Shown here one piece after another: positions 8,239 to 16,740 of a stretch of 64,000 nt of DNA. Both the position numbers and the translations under genes were made by a program. The notes under the pieces are model-generated. The model did no database searches. It saw only the letters and a program-made list of their open reading frames with translations, and was not told where the DNA came from. The stretch covers positions 1 to 64,000 of IMG/VR virus record IMGVR_UViG_3300037091_000121, one strand, 5' to 3'. Each line of letters begins with the position of its first letter. Position 1 is the first letter of the stretch. The stretch is from a virus.

Positions 8239-8883
8239 TTAGGCGTAAGTGTAACCATCAGCGGGACTCACTACAGACTTGCCCCCCAGGCCGGTCACCG
8301 TAACATCCACCAGGCCCGCAACACCCGCAGGGCTTGTAGTGGTAATCTGCGTATCGCTGTTAAGGACGAAGGTGGCAGCCGCAATGGAACCAAAGCTCAC
8401 AGCCGTTGCGCCAGTGAACCCCGTGCCAGTAATCACGACACTCTCTCCGCCTGCCTGTCCACCAGTAGCGACGCTCAATCCAGTCACCACCGGCATCGCT
8501 CCACCAGTCGTAGGGACAGTCGTATTCAGAGCCTTAATCTTGTCCGCACCGGCCTGAACAGCGGCCTCTGCCGCCTGGACACGAGCCACCTCGGGGGAAA
8601 GGTCAACTGACGGACCCACCTTGGCGAGGATAGCCTGCACAGCCGAATCAATCTCCACAAACGCAGCCGTGTTAGAAGTCTCAAGTGCCGTAAGGGCCGT
8701 ATCGAGGTCTGTAATCGTCATTGCCATTTCTGTAACTGTTCCTTCTAGCGCGACGAGGCGCTGGTCGATTGAGAGCAGGCCAACAGCCATCTCTGCCGCC
8801 ATCCGCTCAACCAAAGCTGTCAAATACTCACTGTCTTGGTGCATCCGAAATCTCCCCCTGATAGCAGCGAAGAGATCATTCAC
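8239..8883 (-). CDS. coiled-coil plus IPT/TIG-domain virion protein, 214 aa
   Basis: GTG start with GGGGAAGAG upstream. Residues 1-125 are helical with heptads (LVERMAAEMAVGLLSIDQRLVALEGTV and so on). Residues 130-214 form an immunoglobulin-like IPT/TIG domain (PVVTGLSVATGG, GGESVVITGTGFTGATAVSFG, TQITTTSPAG, GLVDVTVTG). Such Ig-like domains decorate phage heads and fibres and bind surface glycans or host cells. Likely a head fibre or decoration protein. Confidence 0.7.
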   Translation of the reverse strand: MNDLFAAIRGRFRMHQDSEYLTALVERMAAEMAVGLLSIDQRLVALEGTVTEMAMTITDLDTALTALETSNTAAFVEIDSAVQAILAKVGPSVDLSPEVARVQAAEAAVQAGADKIKALNTTVPTTGGAMPVVTGLSVATGGQAGGESVVITGTGFTGATAVSFGSIAAATFVLNSDTQITTTSPAGVAGLVDVTVTGLGGKSVVSPADGYTYA

Positions 8884-8940
8884 CTCTTCCCCTTCTTTTT
8901 GCCGTCAGTAGCATGACCGCTGCGGCTTACACCACGTGCG

Positions 8941-9125
8941 TCAACCTTTTTTTGTAGAACTGGGACTCATTGTGATCGTGACGGCTCCGCCAGTTGCAGT
9001 AGAGGCTCCACTGTTTCGTGTGGCTGAAGTTGGGGAGTTAGAGGCAGCCCCAGTAGCTCCACCTGCGGATTGATTACGTCCTAACGCGCCTTTCGACCCT
9101 TGATTTTTTGGTTTAATTGGCTTGT
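8941..9125 (-). other. open frame without canonical start, possible -1 frameshift extension
   Basis: Directly after the stop of the 9126-9332 gene, the -1 frame stays open for about 60 codons and encodes a Lys-rich start (INKPIKPKNQGSKG) and a Gly/Ala/Ser/Thr-rich end that looks like a virion tail. No ATG, GTG or TTG lies near its beginning. Either a -1 frameshift joins it to the upstream gene, a rare ATT start is used, or it is a decayed fragment. Confidence 0.35.
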
Positions 9126-9332
9126 TTATTTACGTTTCATCCGCTTCTCGCCTAACTTCTCGGCAGCTGGAAGCCCCTCCTTATTATATCCTAACTTCTT
9201 GGCTCCTGCTACCGCATTGCCTTTTCCGGATTTCAGGGCGTCGCGAACCCCCTCCGCCTTCTCTCCGGCCTCTGCCTTCTTCACCCAAGGCTTCTTCGCT
9301 TGGGTCTTCATGGCTTTCTGGAAGTCTGACAC
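9126..9332 (-). CDS. Lys-rich basic protein, 68 aa
   Basis: GTG start immediately after the stop of the 30-aa membrane peptide. Highly basic (KAMKTQAKKPWVKKAEAGEKAEG ending EKRMKRK), probably nucleic-acid binding or disordered. A -1 shift at its stop would extend it by about 60 residues (see the 8941-9125 entry). Function unknown. Confidence 0.5.
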   Translation of the reverse strand: MSDFQKAMKTQAKKPWVKKAEAGEKAEGVRDALKSGKGNAVAGAKKLGYNKEGLPAAEKLGEKRMKRK

Positions 9333-9425
9333 TTATCCACCCCTCCCGCTTTTATAGCTGTCAATCCACAACAGAATCATGGGCACAAAGCAGAGGCCTC
9401 CCAGAATCAGAAGTATCAGCATCAT
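9333..9425 (-). CDS. single-span membrane peptide, 30 aa
   Basis: MMLILLILGGLCFVPMILLWI forms one membrane segment followed by a short basic tail (DSYKSGRGG). Stop and the GTG of the next gene are adjacent. Small single-span peptides in phages include holin- or spanin-like proteins, but size alone does not prove that role here. Confidence 0.45.
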   Translation of the reverse strand: MMLILLILGGLCFVPMILLWIDSYKSGRGG

Positions 9426-9438
9426 CTCACTTCTCCTT

Positions 9439-10806
9439 CTACAAGCGGGTCCAGCGAACTGAGTAATAGTCCAGAATCAGATCAACGTTATCAGTTCCAG
9501 AGCTGCGTTGCACCGCGAAGAACGGCTGGAAAGCCATCGCCGCCGTCAGGTTCTTCATGTTCATAGTCCCAAGGAAGATGTCAAAAACCTCAGTGTTCTT
9601 CGGGTTATTGGCATCCACATTGGTCATCCAGAAACACACGTTAGTCGGATCGCTGAAGTCAATCGTGAAGTCATAATACTGACCAGCTACCATTGCGACT
9701 GGACCAAGCACTGGGTTGAACGCCGTGTTAACCAGCGTTCCGTCATTGGTCTCCAGCGTCACGTTCATATTACCAGCCAACTTGAACCAAGCATACTCCG
9801 AGATGCTGGAAAGAGTGGCGTTGAAGGCCGTAGCAACCCCGAAGACAACGATATCGTTAGACCCTACCGCTGTAGTAGATCCAACCTTCAACCTCGCCTC
9901 AAAGAACGGACCGTCCCCAATGATAGGGTTTGCAACGTCCCACTTGGCGAATGCTAAATTGTCACCCCACCCTAACCCGGCAGTCGATACCCCACTAGTT
10001 GCGTCCAACTGGATCAACGCTTCGCCGTTCCGCGCTCCGTTGCCAGGGTTAGTCAGGTTGAACTTGGCAACCGGCGTTCCTACGCCAGATGAAAAACCAG
10101 ACAGGTTCCCAACAAGAGTTCCGTTGAGTCCAGTAGTGGCCGGTGCCGTAGGAGTAAACGAGACCACCAGATACGGGCCGTAGATTCCAGGAGCCGCAAA
10201 TGTTCCCGTAACACTCTGGAGAAACGTGATTACATCTCCAGCAGCCACCGTAGTTCCAGCAGCCAGTGTCAAGGGATAGTTCACGTTGGCTGTCAGGTTG
10301 GCGCCACCATTAATAGCCGTTGCGGTGGTGTCGGTAGTGTTCGCATGAGCCGCCACTGACAGCAGGGTGCTGGCACCGTTGTTCTTCAAGGAGGTGACTG
10401 TGAAGTAATTCGTCACCGACTGCGTAACAACAGGCGAAACACCTTTAGGCGTGACGTATCCGAATGTTACGCCTGTAATAATACCAGCCGCAGGCGCTGT
10501 CCAGTCCGTAGTCGTCTGTGCAGCTGCCGTTACGGTCAGGGCGTTAGCACCAGGAGTGTCCGTCTGGTTATCAATCAGCAACTGCAATGACTGGGTTGGG
10601 CCACCACCAGCAGCAGGAGGGGGGCCGATGAAGTCATTGAACTCATGGCACTGTGTTCGGTAAGTATCCCTAAAGGTAAAACCCTCAACTTCCTTACCAG
10701 CCTTCGTCCCTAGTGCGTGCTTCCGCTTGTAAGGGCCACGAACGCCAGTTCCCGAGATTAGCCTCAAGTGACCCGGCCTGTTGCCAGTTCCTGCCTGTCC
10801 AGCCAT
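9439..10806 (-). CDS. virion protein with lectin-like C-terminal domain, 455 aa
   Basis: First 65 residues are basic and mention no motif; residues 70-250 are Thr/Ala/Gly-rich beta-structure. Residues 260-455 look like a jelly-roll/LamG-type domain (FFEARLKVG, AWFKLAGNMNVTLETNDGT, YYDFTIDFSDPTNVCFWM, DYYSVRW). Lies just after the capsid gene in transcription order, separated from it only by a LAGLIDADG gene. A capsid decoration or head-fibre protein that binds sugars is the best guess. Confidence 0.6.
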   Translation of the reverse strand: MAGQAGTGNRPGHLRLISGTGVRGPYKRKHALGTKAGKEVEGFTFRDTYRTQCHEFNDFIGPPPAAGGGPTQSLQLLIDNQTDTPGANALTVTAAAQTTTDWTAPAAGIITGVTFGYVTPKGVSPVVTQSVTNYFTVTSLKNNGASTLLSVAAHANTTDTTATAINGGANLTANVNYPLTLAAGTTVAAGDVITFLQSVTGTFAAPGIYGPYLVVSFTPTAPATTGLNGTLVGNLSGFSSGVGTPVAKFNLTNPGNGARNGEALIQLDATSGVSTAGLGWGDNLAFAKWDVANPIIGDGPFFEARLKVGSTTAVGSNDIVVFGVATAFNATLSSISEYAWFKLAGNMNVTLETNDGTLVNTAFNPVLGPVAMVAGQYYDFTIDFSDPTNVCFWMTNVDANNPKNTEVFDIFLGTMNMKNLTAAMAFQPFFAVQRSSGTDNVDLILDYYSVRWTRL

Positions 10807-10844
10807 TTCTAGACCTCCTCATTCGCTCTGGGGATTGTATACCC

Positions 10845-11819
10845 CTACACTAACTTTACGTTACGCTTACTCCAATGCCTATCGCCCTTGGTGCTTGTGT
10901 CGTTGGGTAAATCGAGAAGCAGATGGCCCCACGTCTTCCCCGTAAGTATCTTCTGGATAGTTCCTCGGTCGGAACCATAAGCATCCGCGATCTGTTGGGC
11001 ACTCTCGGTTCCGATGTTGTATCGGTCCACTATCTGCCTAACCTTTGCTTCGGTTAGCATGTGCCTAACCTGACCGATCTTGCGATGCTCTCGCTTCTCG
11101 TAGGCAGACTGCCATTGGCATTTATCAGAGCAGAAACGCCTCTTCGCGTCCCTTATCTCCATTATACTTCCACAACGCTCACACGGCCTCTGATCCGTCG
11201 GCTTGGAGGCAAACCAATGATTGTAGCACTGGTCAACGCTTCGATAGCAAATACGGTTACAGTCATCTTCTCGACAGATACGGGCAGGCTTCGAAACCTT
11301 CTCCGTCTTACCTTCAACTTCTACGAACTCCCTACCAATGCAATCACCGCGCTTGTTAAGAAGCCTGATCTCGTCGTAAAGCACCTTCACGATAGGCTGA
11401 TCGGCAAGAGCCCAACCTCGCTTAACTCTTCCATCGGCGTGATTACCTCGAAGCGAAAGGAACGTAACCACGATCTCTGCCTGACGCTTCTTGGTTACCA
11501 GATACGGCAAAACTTGCGGTAGAACGTGCCTTATCTGATTACCACCCAGTTTCCACTTATAAAGGGCCTTACGACCCTCTCTGCTCTCCGCTCCTTCGTC
11601 AATACGTCCATTACCCGTTAGTCGAACCAATTCCTCAAGTTGACCAACCCTGGTATTAGACGCATCTATTACGGCAACCACAGCTTCTCTGACATTCAAT
11701 CCAAAAGGCTTTCGAAGGTGCAACGCTATGCTACCCTCGGCCTCCAGATACATCGCAACAGCCCGAGCCTCACCCACATCCATAACCTTGTCAGATACAA
11801 CGTTTTCCTTGTATGCCAC
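10845..11819 (-). CDS. free-standing LAGLIDADG homing endonuclease with zinc ribbon and HTH
   Basis: GTG start behind GGGAGGG with its own promoter (11843-11871). Residues 18-35 hold one LAGLIDADG motif (VAMYLEAEGSIALHL). Residues 185-245 hold Cys-rich zinc elements (ICREDDCNRICYRS, RPCERCGSIM, RFCSDKC). Residues 255-300 are a helix-turn-helix ending TIQKILTGKTWGHL, nearly the same as in the HNH gene at 26984-27442. One motif suggests a homodimer. It sits between the capsid and decoration genes as a mobile cassette. Confidence 0.8.
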   Translation of the reverse strand: MAYKENVVSDKVMDVGEARAVAMYLEAEGSIALHLRKPFGLNVREAVVAVIDASNTRVGQLEELVRLTGNGRIDEGAESREGRKALYKWKLGGNQIRHVLPQVLPYLVTKKRQAEIVVTFLSLRGNHADGRVKRGWALADQPIVKVLYDEIRLLNKRGDCIGREFVEVEGKTEKVSKPARICREDDCNRICYRSVDQCYNHWFASKPTDQRPCERCGSIMEIRDAKRRFCSDKCQWQSAYEKREHRKIGQVRHMLTEAKVRQIVDRYNIGTESAQQIADAYGSDRGTIQKILTGKTWGHLLLDLPNDTSTKGDRHWSKRNVKLV

Positions 11820-11842
11820 TGTATACCCTCCCTTGTATAGAG

Positions 11843-11871
11843 AGTATACACGGATCGGCTGTATTTGTCAA
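11843..11871 (-). promoter_or_regulatory. sigma-70 type promoter for the LAGLIDADG gene
   Basis: Minus strand TTGACA, 17 nt, TATACT, 24 nt before the GTG at 11819. It isolates the homing gene from the structural transcript that reads through from the capsid gene. Confidence 0.8.
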
Positions 11872-11898
11872 GACACTATATTGTGGTATTAAACGCTC

Positions 11899-13271
11899 TC
11901 ACAACGAGCCCGCGACCCCAGTTGGGTGGGTAATCCCATGGCTTTCCCTGTAGCTACCCGTCAAAACCAAGTTGCCGGTCGCAAGGCCATCGGTTTCCCG
12001 CTGAAGAGAGATAGGCCGACGATTGAACCAGAGAACAGCAGTCTCTTTCTTATCGGCCATAAGGAACCAGCGACCATCGTTGGTCATATGGGTCATTACG
12101 ATAACCTGAAGATCGAGAGCGCGAATGGTGTTGGGGTCGTTGTCAGCAGTGAAGGGCCTCTGAATCGAGTTCACGATCCGCTGGGCATTGAACCGATCGT
12201 CGGTGCCCACCACGAGCCTGACAGGCTGAATGGCGAGCTTCCGGCCTCTCTGGTCAACCATACCCGAAGACCACTGGTTGAGGAGCGCCTCAAGGCTCTC
12301 AATGGACAGGTCGGCACCGCTCGAAAGCTGGTTCGACCACGTTCCACCGTCAGCCCGGAAGTGGACCTGGGAGAGCAGGGGATAACCCGTCCCGTTAGCC
12401 GTATACTGGACAGCCGTGCCGGCGTTGTTGAAGAGGTCCATAGCGTTGACCTCCTGCGTGTAAGCAGCCGCACGAGCAAGCTCTCGACCGAACTCCGGGA
12501 ACACTCCGTAAAGTTCGTCCTCCATCGCCTCCATAGTGATACGGCACTGGAGAGCATACGTATTGTGGACATACGTGCGCTTCCACGCTTCAGCACCACT
12601 ATCCTGGGCCGCAGGCGCGCCCTGGGCCTTCAGGAAAAACTGGCCAAGACCAGCCATTACCGTCTCGTTCTCCTGGCCCTTAACGGACCCGTCGATACGG
12701 TAAATCTGCTGGAACTGCTTGACAGCCTCGAGCCCAAACCTTCGATCCCCTCGGCTCTTTATCCGAGGGCTACGAGTTTCCTCGCAGATGGGACTATCTC
12801 TTCACCTCATAGAGGTGCGGGGCACTCGTGGAGCTTTCGGCGTTTCTCGTCTACTTGCTCTAGTCTCTGAACCTTCCGAGAATTCCTTCTCGGCTTGGCT
12901 GCGGATTACCATGCCTTTCGGTTTAGGCTTCCCGCAATTCACCCCGTCTTCACTACCGCATCGCTACGGCAGGGAGCAGCTTTAATCCTACTCGTTAAAA
13001 TAAACGTGCTCGCCCTTTACAAGGGTTTGGACTATCTCATCACCCGCTATGGGGTGCCGGACGCTCTAGCCTGTATTCAGGTAGTCTCTGAACCTTCCGC
13101 AATTTATGCGGCTTGGCTGCGGATTGGGATTTCTCCGTTCCCGCAATTCATCCGGTTATCACTCCGGCCTCACGACCGAAGGGCGCCACTTTCAGGGCTA
13201 CGCAGCCCTCTTTCGAGCTGATCCGCAACGTTTGCGGTTGTCATCACGCCTGAGGGAATAATCCCAGGCAT
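11899..13271 (-). CDS. major capsid protein, interrupted by two group I introns
   Basis: Proposed join: 13271-13216, 13010-12998, 12738-11899 (56+13+840 nt, 302 aa). ATG at 13271 has GAGG 6 nt upstream. The spliced N-terminus reads MPGIIPSGVMTTANVADQL-ARLF-FGLEAVKQ. The large exon carries features of HK97-fold capsid proteins: VMAGLGQFFLKAQG, YAVHNTY-like segment, FPEFGRELARAAAYTQE, PVRLVVGTDDRFNAQRI, and the C-terminal GNLVLTGSYRESHGITHP. Scaffold lies upstream and decoration genes downstream. Splice sites were chosen from P1 pairing, a terminal intron G and frame; without splicing the frame is broken by stops. Capsid identity is strong, exact junctions are inferred. Confidence 0.8.
12739..12997 (-). 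other. group I intron 2 of the capsid gene (259 nt)
   Basis: All four core elements are present on the minus strand: P (GAATTGCGGGAA, 12929-12940), Q (AATCCGCAGCC, 12897-12907), R (GTTCAGAGACTA, 12861-12872) and S (GAGATAGTCC, 12791-12800). After S come a P9 hairpin with a GAAA loop (CTGCGAG/CTCGTAG) and a second hairpin (CCCTCGG/CCGAGGG). P1 would pair TTTATTT at 13004-12998 with GATTAAA at 12987-12981, with a U.G pair at the splice site and one U-U mismatch. The intron carries no ORF. Confidence 0.8.
13011..13215 (-). other. group I intron 1 of the capsid gene (205 nt)
   Basis: Core elements P (13138-13149), Q (13115-13125), R (13082-13093) and S (13029-13038) have the same sequences as in intron 2, so one intron probably arose from the other. 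P1 is CAGCTC-GAAAGA-GGGCTG (13220-13203), a 6-bp stem with U.G at the splice site. P9 is a short CCC/GGG hairpin and the last base is G 13011. No ORF inside. Confidence 0.8.
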
Positions 13272-13332
13272 ATTGGACCTCTTTCTTCATTATCATCCTG
13301 GCCCTTGGTATGACAGCCAGGGGTTACCCCTC

Positions 13333-13361
13333 TTGACACTTCCGTCATTTCACTGTATAAT
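13333..13361 (+). promoter_or_regulatory. consensus sigma-70 promoter, leaderless transcript
   Basis: TTGACA, 17 nt, TATAAT, then only 6 nt before the ATG at 13368. Transcription should start at or next to the start codon, and no Shine-Dalgarno is present. Confidence 0.85.
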
Positions 13362-13367
13362 GCTAGT

Positions 13368-13865
13368 ATGAAAGATACGGAACTAGCTTATGCAGCAGGT
13401 ATCCTTGACGGAGAAGGATACGTCGGTATGGTCTACCGGAAGCCTGGAGCCCGTCTTGTTAGGGCTGATTACACCCTACAAACTGTTATCGGTATGACAC
13501 ACGAGCCCACCATTCGATGGCTCTGCGAAACCTTCGGGTTCAACTTCTTCCGAAAGGAACCAAGGCAAGCCCATCACACCGTCGCCTTCTTGGCATCTCT
13601 TCAACACAAGAGAGCCGCTGAATTCCTTCGTCTAGTTCAGCCCTATGTTAGAACAAAGGCTGAACAGGTCTCTCTTGCGATTGAGTTCATCGACGGCCTC
13701 TGCGAGTGGCGTGATAAAGTCGGAGCCAACCGAAAGAGAATACCCGATGATGAACAAGATCGTCGCCACGGATACTATTCCAAACTCCGAGACCTCAACG
13801 GCAGGAAGCGTGGCGATCAATCAGAACCTAACTCTGAAAGAGCAGCCGACCTATATCCTAGATAA
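13368..13865 (+). CDS. LAGLIDADG homing endonuclease next to the intron-bearing capsid gene
   Basis: 165 aa, single LAGLIDADG motif near the N-terminus (YAAGILDGEGYVGMVY). Further conserved features include WLCETFGFNFFRKEP and the helix KAEQVSLAIEFIDGLCEWR. Encoded on the strand opposite to the structural genes, 97 bp upstream of the capsid start and outside both introns. It could cut capsid alleles lacking the introns and so help them spread, as in collaborative homing. That role is inference. mRNA appears leaderless. Confidence 0.8.
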   Translation: MKDTELAYAAGILDGEGYVGMVYRKPGARLVRADYTLQTVIGMTHEPTIRWLCETFGFNFFRKEPRQAHHTVAFLASLQHKRAAEFLRLVQPYVRTKAEQVSLAIEFIDGLCEWRDKVGANRKRIPDDEQDRRHGYYSKLRDLNGRKRGDQSEPNSERAADLYPR

Positions 13866-13872
13866 ACCCAAC

Positions 13873-13906
13873 CACAATCCCTCTGGTTATAGCCAGAGGG
13901 ATTGTG
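13873..13906. terminator. bidirectional hairpin between convergent genes
   Basis: CACAATCCCTCTGG pairs with CCAGAGGGATTGTG around a 6-nt loop between the ends of the plus-strand LAGLIDADG gene and the minus-strand 212-aa gene. No long T-run, so termination may be partial. Confidence 0.5.
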
Positions 13907-13914
13907 CCACATCT

Positions 13915-14553
13915 TCAGGACCACATCTGAAGTGCGTCCAAAGCCCCCGTAATCGCGCCGGTATAGAAGGTAGGAATGAACTGAACATAGGCCAGACCGT
14001 TGATATCACCAGGGCCATTACCAACCACCTGGGTTCCAGTGCTATCCAGACCACTCTGCGGGAAGCCTACGATCCTCACCATTGGGAGAGTAGACACCAC
14101 AGCGTTCAGCACATCCACATGCCACAGACCAGAAGCGCTCTTGACGATATTGAACCTATCCATCAGCATCGCCTGGGTAAACACAGCACTCGCCGGCGTG
14201 GTATGGAAAGCGTTCATGATGTAGGTGGAGGTCGGCTGAAAGGCTGCGAACGCAACCGGGGCTCCAGTAACACCAGTCGCCTTATTACCCGGCTGCCCAA
14301 GAATGGGGCTAGTCAACTGGGCCATACCAGCGGTGGTAGCTGTAGTGCAAACAGCGATGGTGCCATTCGCGCCATCAACATAGATCAGGTCGCCTACGAC
14401 ATAGGACTGTGCAGCGGTCTCTTTGAAGTAGGATTCCGAGACCAATGCGGGGACGTTATTCGGGTCAACTACTTTAGTTCCGTGGTTAGCTGGTTGTGTT
14501 CCGCTCAACGGATAGTCCAGCGTCACGGGGATCAGCAACATTGTTTGGGCCAT
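13915..14553 (-). CDS. head decoration-like virion protein, 212 aa
   Basis: Ala/Thr/Val-rich beta protein with YVVGDLIYVDGANGTIAVCTTATTAG, a pattern found in phage head-stabilising or decoration proteins. It lies between the scaffold block and the capsid gene, the usual place for such proteins. Ribosome site AGGAGATG lies upstream of the ATG. Role inferred from composition and order. Confidence 0.6.
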   Translation of the reverse strand: MAQTMLLIPVTLDYPLSGTQPANHGTKVVDPNNVPALVSESYFKETAAQSYVVGDLIYVDGANGTIAVCTTATTAGMAQLTSPILGQPGNKATGVTGAPVAFAAFQPTSTYIMNAFHTTPASAVFTQAMLMDRFNIVKSASGLWHVDVLNAVVSTLPMVRIVGFPQSGLDSTGTQVVGNGPGDINGLAYVQFIPTFYTGAITGALDALQMWS

Positions 14554-14638
14554 TATTTCATCTCCTTAAGACACTGGGTTACCCGCTCAAATAGATCCAG
14601 GTATCCAAATACATTATACGCGATTCCGTCTAGATTGC

Positions 14639-15481
14639 CTACCACTCCCCTTTTCGGCTACCGTGATCCGGGGAAGCTCGAACATCCACCACTTTTCGTC
14701 CTGCGCTTCGGTTCATAGATTCAGCCACATCCATCGCATTCTGAACCTGCGGGATAGAATCGAATGCGCCTGACGGACTGTATCGAAGAACACGGGCAGC
14801 ATAAACCTCTGGTGGAATCTGAACCGCACGACCAAGCTGTCCAACCAACGGCCTGCCGTCGTCATCCATCACATCCTCTGCGCCCTGCGAGTAGAAAGAA
14901 CGCAGACGACGAGAGTTAGGTTTCCCATCCACATCCTTGTCTCTAATCCAACGAGGAATCCATCCCGGACGAACTAGCGTCTTCCCAGTTTTCAGGCTAA
15001 CCATTGCTGCCACATCATCGAACTCTGGCATATAGGCAGCCAGTGACATTCGAGCCCGATCCGTGGCCGACATATTCATACCTGGGTTACGAGATTTAGC
15101 CCTAGCCTCGTTGTCCTCGGAGTAGGCCCTAGCCACCTCTTCAAGAGCCATATCCATCGCGTATTTGATAGGGTCATTAGCCTGTTCCTCGGAGATTTTA
15201 GGTTCCTTGGATGGAACAGGCTCCTCGAAATCCTTTGTGTCTCTCATATTCTCACGGTGGAGTTCCACATTCGAACCCACACCTAATTCTTCTCTCATCG
15301 CTGCTGCTGTCTCCTTACCAAACGCGTTCGCCTCGGCCGCTTCATCCGCTGGCATCGCAAGGGAGTGGGCGCTGCAGAACTCGCTAGTTCCCATCGCCCA
15401 CTTGTAACACTTCTCCTCGCCATTTCGATAGGAGCAATAGGAATGGCCCTCACACTTCTGTTTGGAGGATGGCTTCTTCAT
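14639..15481 (-). CDS. hypothetical head-region protein with Cys/His N-terminus, 280 aa
   Basis: N-terminal 45 residues contain CEGHSYCSYRNGEEKCYKW and FCSAHS, a likely zinc-binding knuckle. The rest is acidic and helical with repeated RPxG/DxDG loops. Coupled by ATGA to the 54-aa gene after the scaffold. May be an assembly or internal head protein; no family recognised. Confidence 0.55.
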   Translation of the reverse strand: MKKPSSKQKCEGHSYCSYRNGEEKCYKWAMGTSEFCSAHSLAMPADEAAEANAFGKETAAAMREELGVGSNVELHRENMRDTKDFEEPVPSKEPKISEEQANDPIKYAMDMALEEVARAYSEDNEARAKSRNPGMNMSATDRARMSLAAYMPEFDDVAAMVSLKTGKTLVRPGWIPRWIRDKDVDGKPNSRRLRSFYSQGAEDVMDDDGRPLVGQLGRAVQIPPEVYAARVLRYSPSGAFDSIPQVQNAMDVAESMNRSAGRKVVDVRASPDHGSRKGEW

Positions 15482-15642
15482 TCCAACTCACCCTCTTCGT
15501 CATCCTCCAAGCATTCATCCTCCATCCTATGATACTCCTCAAGGCATTTATCCCAAAGATTTCCGTCTACTTCCATGGACACATTAATTGGTATTGCTTG
15601 CTCGGTGGAGTTGTAAGTTTTGCCCCAATCTAGTTCATTCAT
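15478..15642 (-). CDS. small acidic protein, 54 aa
   Basis: MNELDWGKTYNSTEQAIPIN... with a very acidic C-terminus (ECLEDDEEGELE). It follows the scaffold stop by one base and overlaps the next gene by ATGA, so it is probably translated as part of the head operon. Function unknown. Confidence 0.5.
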   Translation of the reverse strand: MNELDWGKTYNSTEQAIPINVSMEVDGNLWDKCLEEYHRMEDECLEDDEEGELE

Positions 15643-15643
15643 C

Positions 15644-16612
15644 CTATCTCTTCCCCTTCGACTTATCGATACGCTTCTTGGCTCTCACGTATTCGTCGAT
15701 GGTATGCATCCCTCGCTCATCCACAGCATCAAGAGCAGCCATCTCCTCCGGTGCGATGCGAGCTACTCGCTTATCTGCAAGCCAGCGAGAACCTTTCGCA
15801 TACTCGTCAGAGTATCCCCTGTCAGCATTAGATGATTGATCCATACCACTCCTCGATTGCGGAACCAATGATCGGTTCACCGCCGCCCTAGCCGACTTGT
15901 CATCCAGGTTAACTGCCCTATCCGGCATCTGGTCGGCATCCATCCAAGCCACCAGCCCCAACGCCGTAGATGCAAGCACCTGAGGGCTCTCCAACCATTC
16001 AGGGGGCATACTCTCAAGTTGCTTACGGAACAACTCATCAAACTGGGGATGGTCCATGATGTGAACATAATCAGGAGCCACAGCAGCCAGAGCATCTGCA
16101 GTCTTTTGCGTGGCGTCATCTACATACTTACGCCCAACCAACCCTCGCTGCTGCGCTAATTGGTCCTGTAACGGTTTGGCGATCTTCTCCGCCTCCTCCC
16201 GGATAGCAGCCCGGAACTGGTCCGGGGTCATCTCCCACATCTCAGGGTCCTGGCCACGCTGCACCGGTTCAGGAATAACGGGTTCCGGTTCTGGAGTAAC
16301 GGGCCGAACATTCGGAGGAGCATCGCCAGTATTCGAACCCATCACCGCTGGTCGTGCCCAATCACGGAACCGCTTCGGGTCACGGATTACCGGATCTCCC
16401 TCATCTGACAGATCAAGGCCGTGAGTAGCCAGCCGATCCTTAAGACCCTTCACACGATCCTGAAGAGCCGATTGAAGTCGGGTTTCGGCTACCTCTTCCT
16501 CGTCTTGAGGTTCTTCTTCTTCGCCCGAATCCCATTCCTGGATGTTTTCTTCTTCTGGCTCCGGTTCAGGGATTGGGTCTTCTTGTTTTGGTCTTGAGAA
16601 CCAACTTGCCAT
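15644..16612 (-). CDS. scaffolding protein candidate, 322 aa
   Basis: Very acidic first 50 residues (EPEPEEENIQEWDSGEEEEPQDEEE), long helical segments (TPDQFRAAIREEAEKIAKPLQDQLAQ) and a basic C-terminus (RAKKRIDKSKGKR). This charge layout is typical of scaffolding proteins, which bind capsid subunits by a basic C-terminal helix. Position between portal and capsid supports the role. It contains SNTGDAPP, close to the GxGD(A/P)P motif of the ejection proteins. Confidence 0.65.
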   Translation of the reverse strand: MASWFSRPKQEDPIPEPEPEEENIQEWDSGEEEEPQDEEEVAETRLQSALQDRVKGLKDRLATHGLDLSDEGDPVIRDPKRFRDWARPAVMGSNTGDAPPNVRPVTPEPEPVIPEPVQRGQDPEMWEMTPDQFRAAIREEAEKIAKPLQDQLAQQRGLVGRKYVDDATQKTADALAAVAPDYVHIMDHPQFDELFRKQLESMPPEWLESPQVLASTALGLVAWMDADQMPDRAVNLDDKSARAAVNRSLVPQSRSGMDQSSNADRGYSDEYAKGSRWLADKRVARIAPEEMAALDAVDERGMHTIDEYVRAKKRIDKSKGKR

Positions 16613-16735
16613 CTATTTCCTCCATCTTTCCGGCTTCGTGGTTAGCTTGGTGACTTCACAACGGTAACACCTCCACTCATAGAAAACAGGGTGGATATTT
16701 TCTGGAAACCACTTATGAAGTCCAATTCGGCACAT
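16613..16735 (-). CDS. small zinc-finger protein, DUF1660-like, 40 aa
   Basis: MCRIGLHKWFPENIHPVFYEW followed by CYRC: the pattern C-x4-HKW ... CxRC matches the small prophage family DUF1660. Two Cys/His pairs could bind one zinc. Lies 6 bp after the Acb2-like gene. Function of the family is unknown. Confidence 0.55.
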   Translation of the reverse strand: MCRIGLHKWFPENIHPVFYEWRCYRCEVTKLTTKPERWRK

Positions 16736-16740
16736 CCAAT

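Noticed and set aside
12171-12599. 142-aa alternative minus frame in the capsid gene
   Set aside because: Shadow of the capsid exon in another frame; composition (Ser/Arg-rich) is not coding-like.
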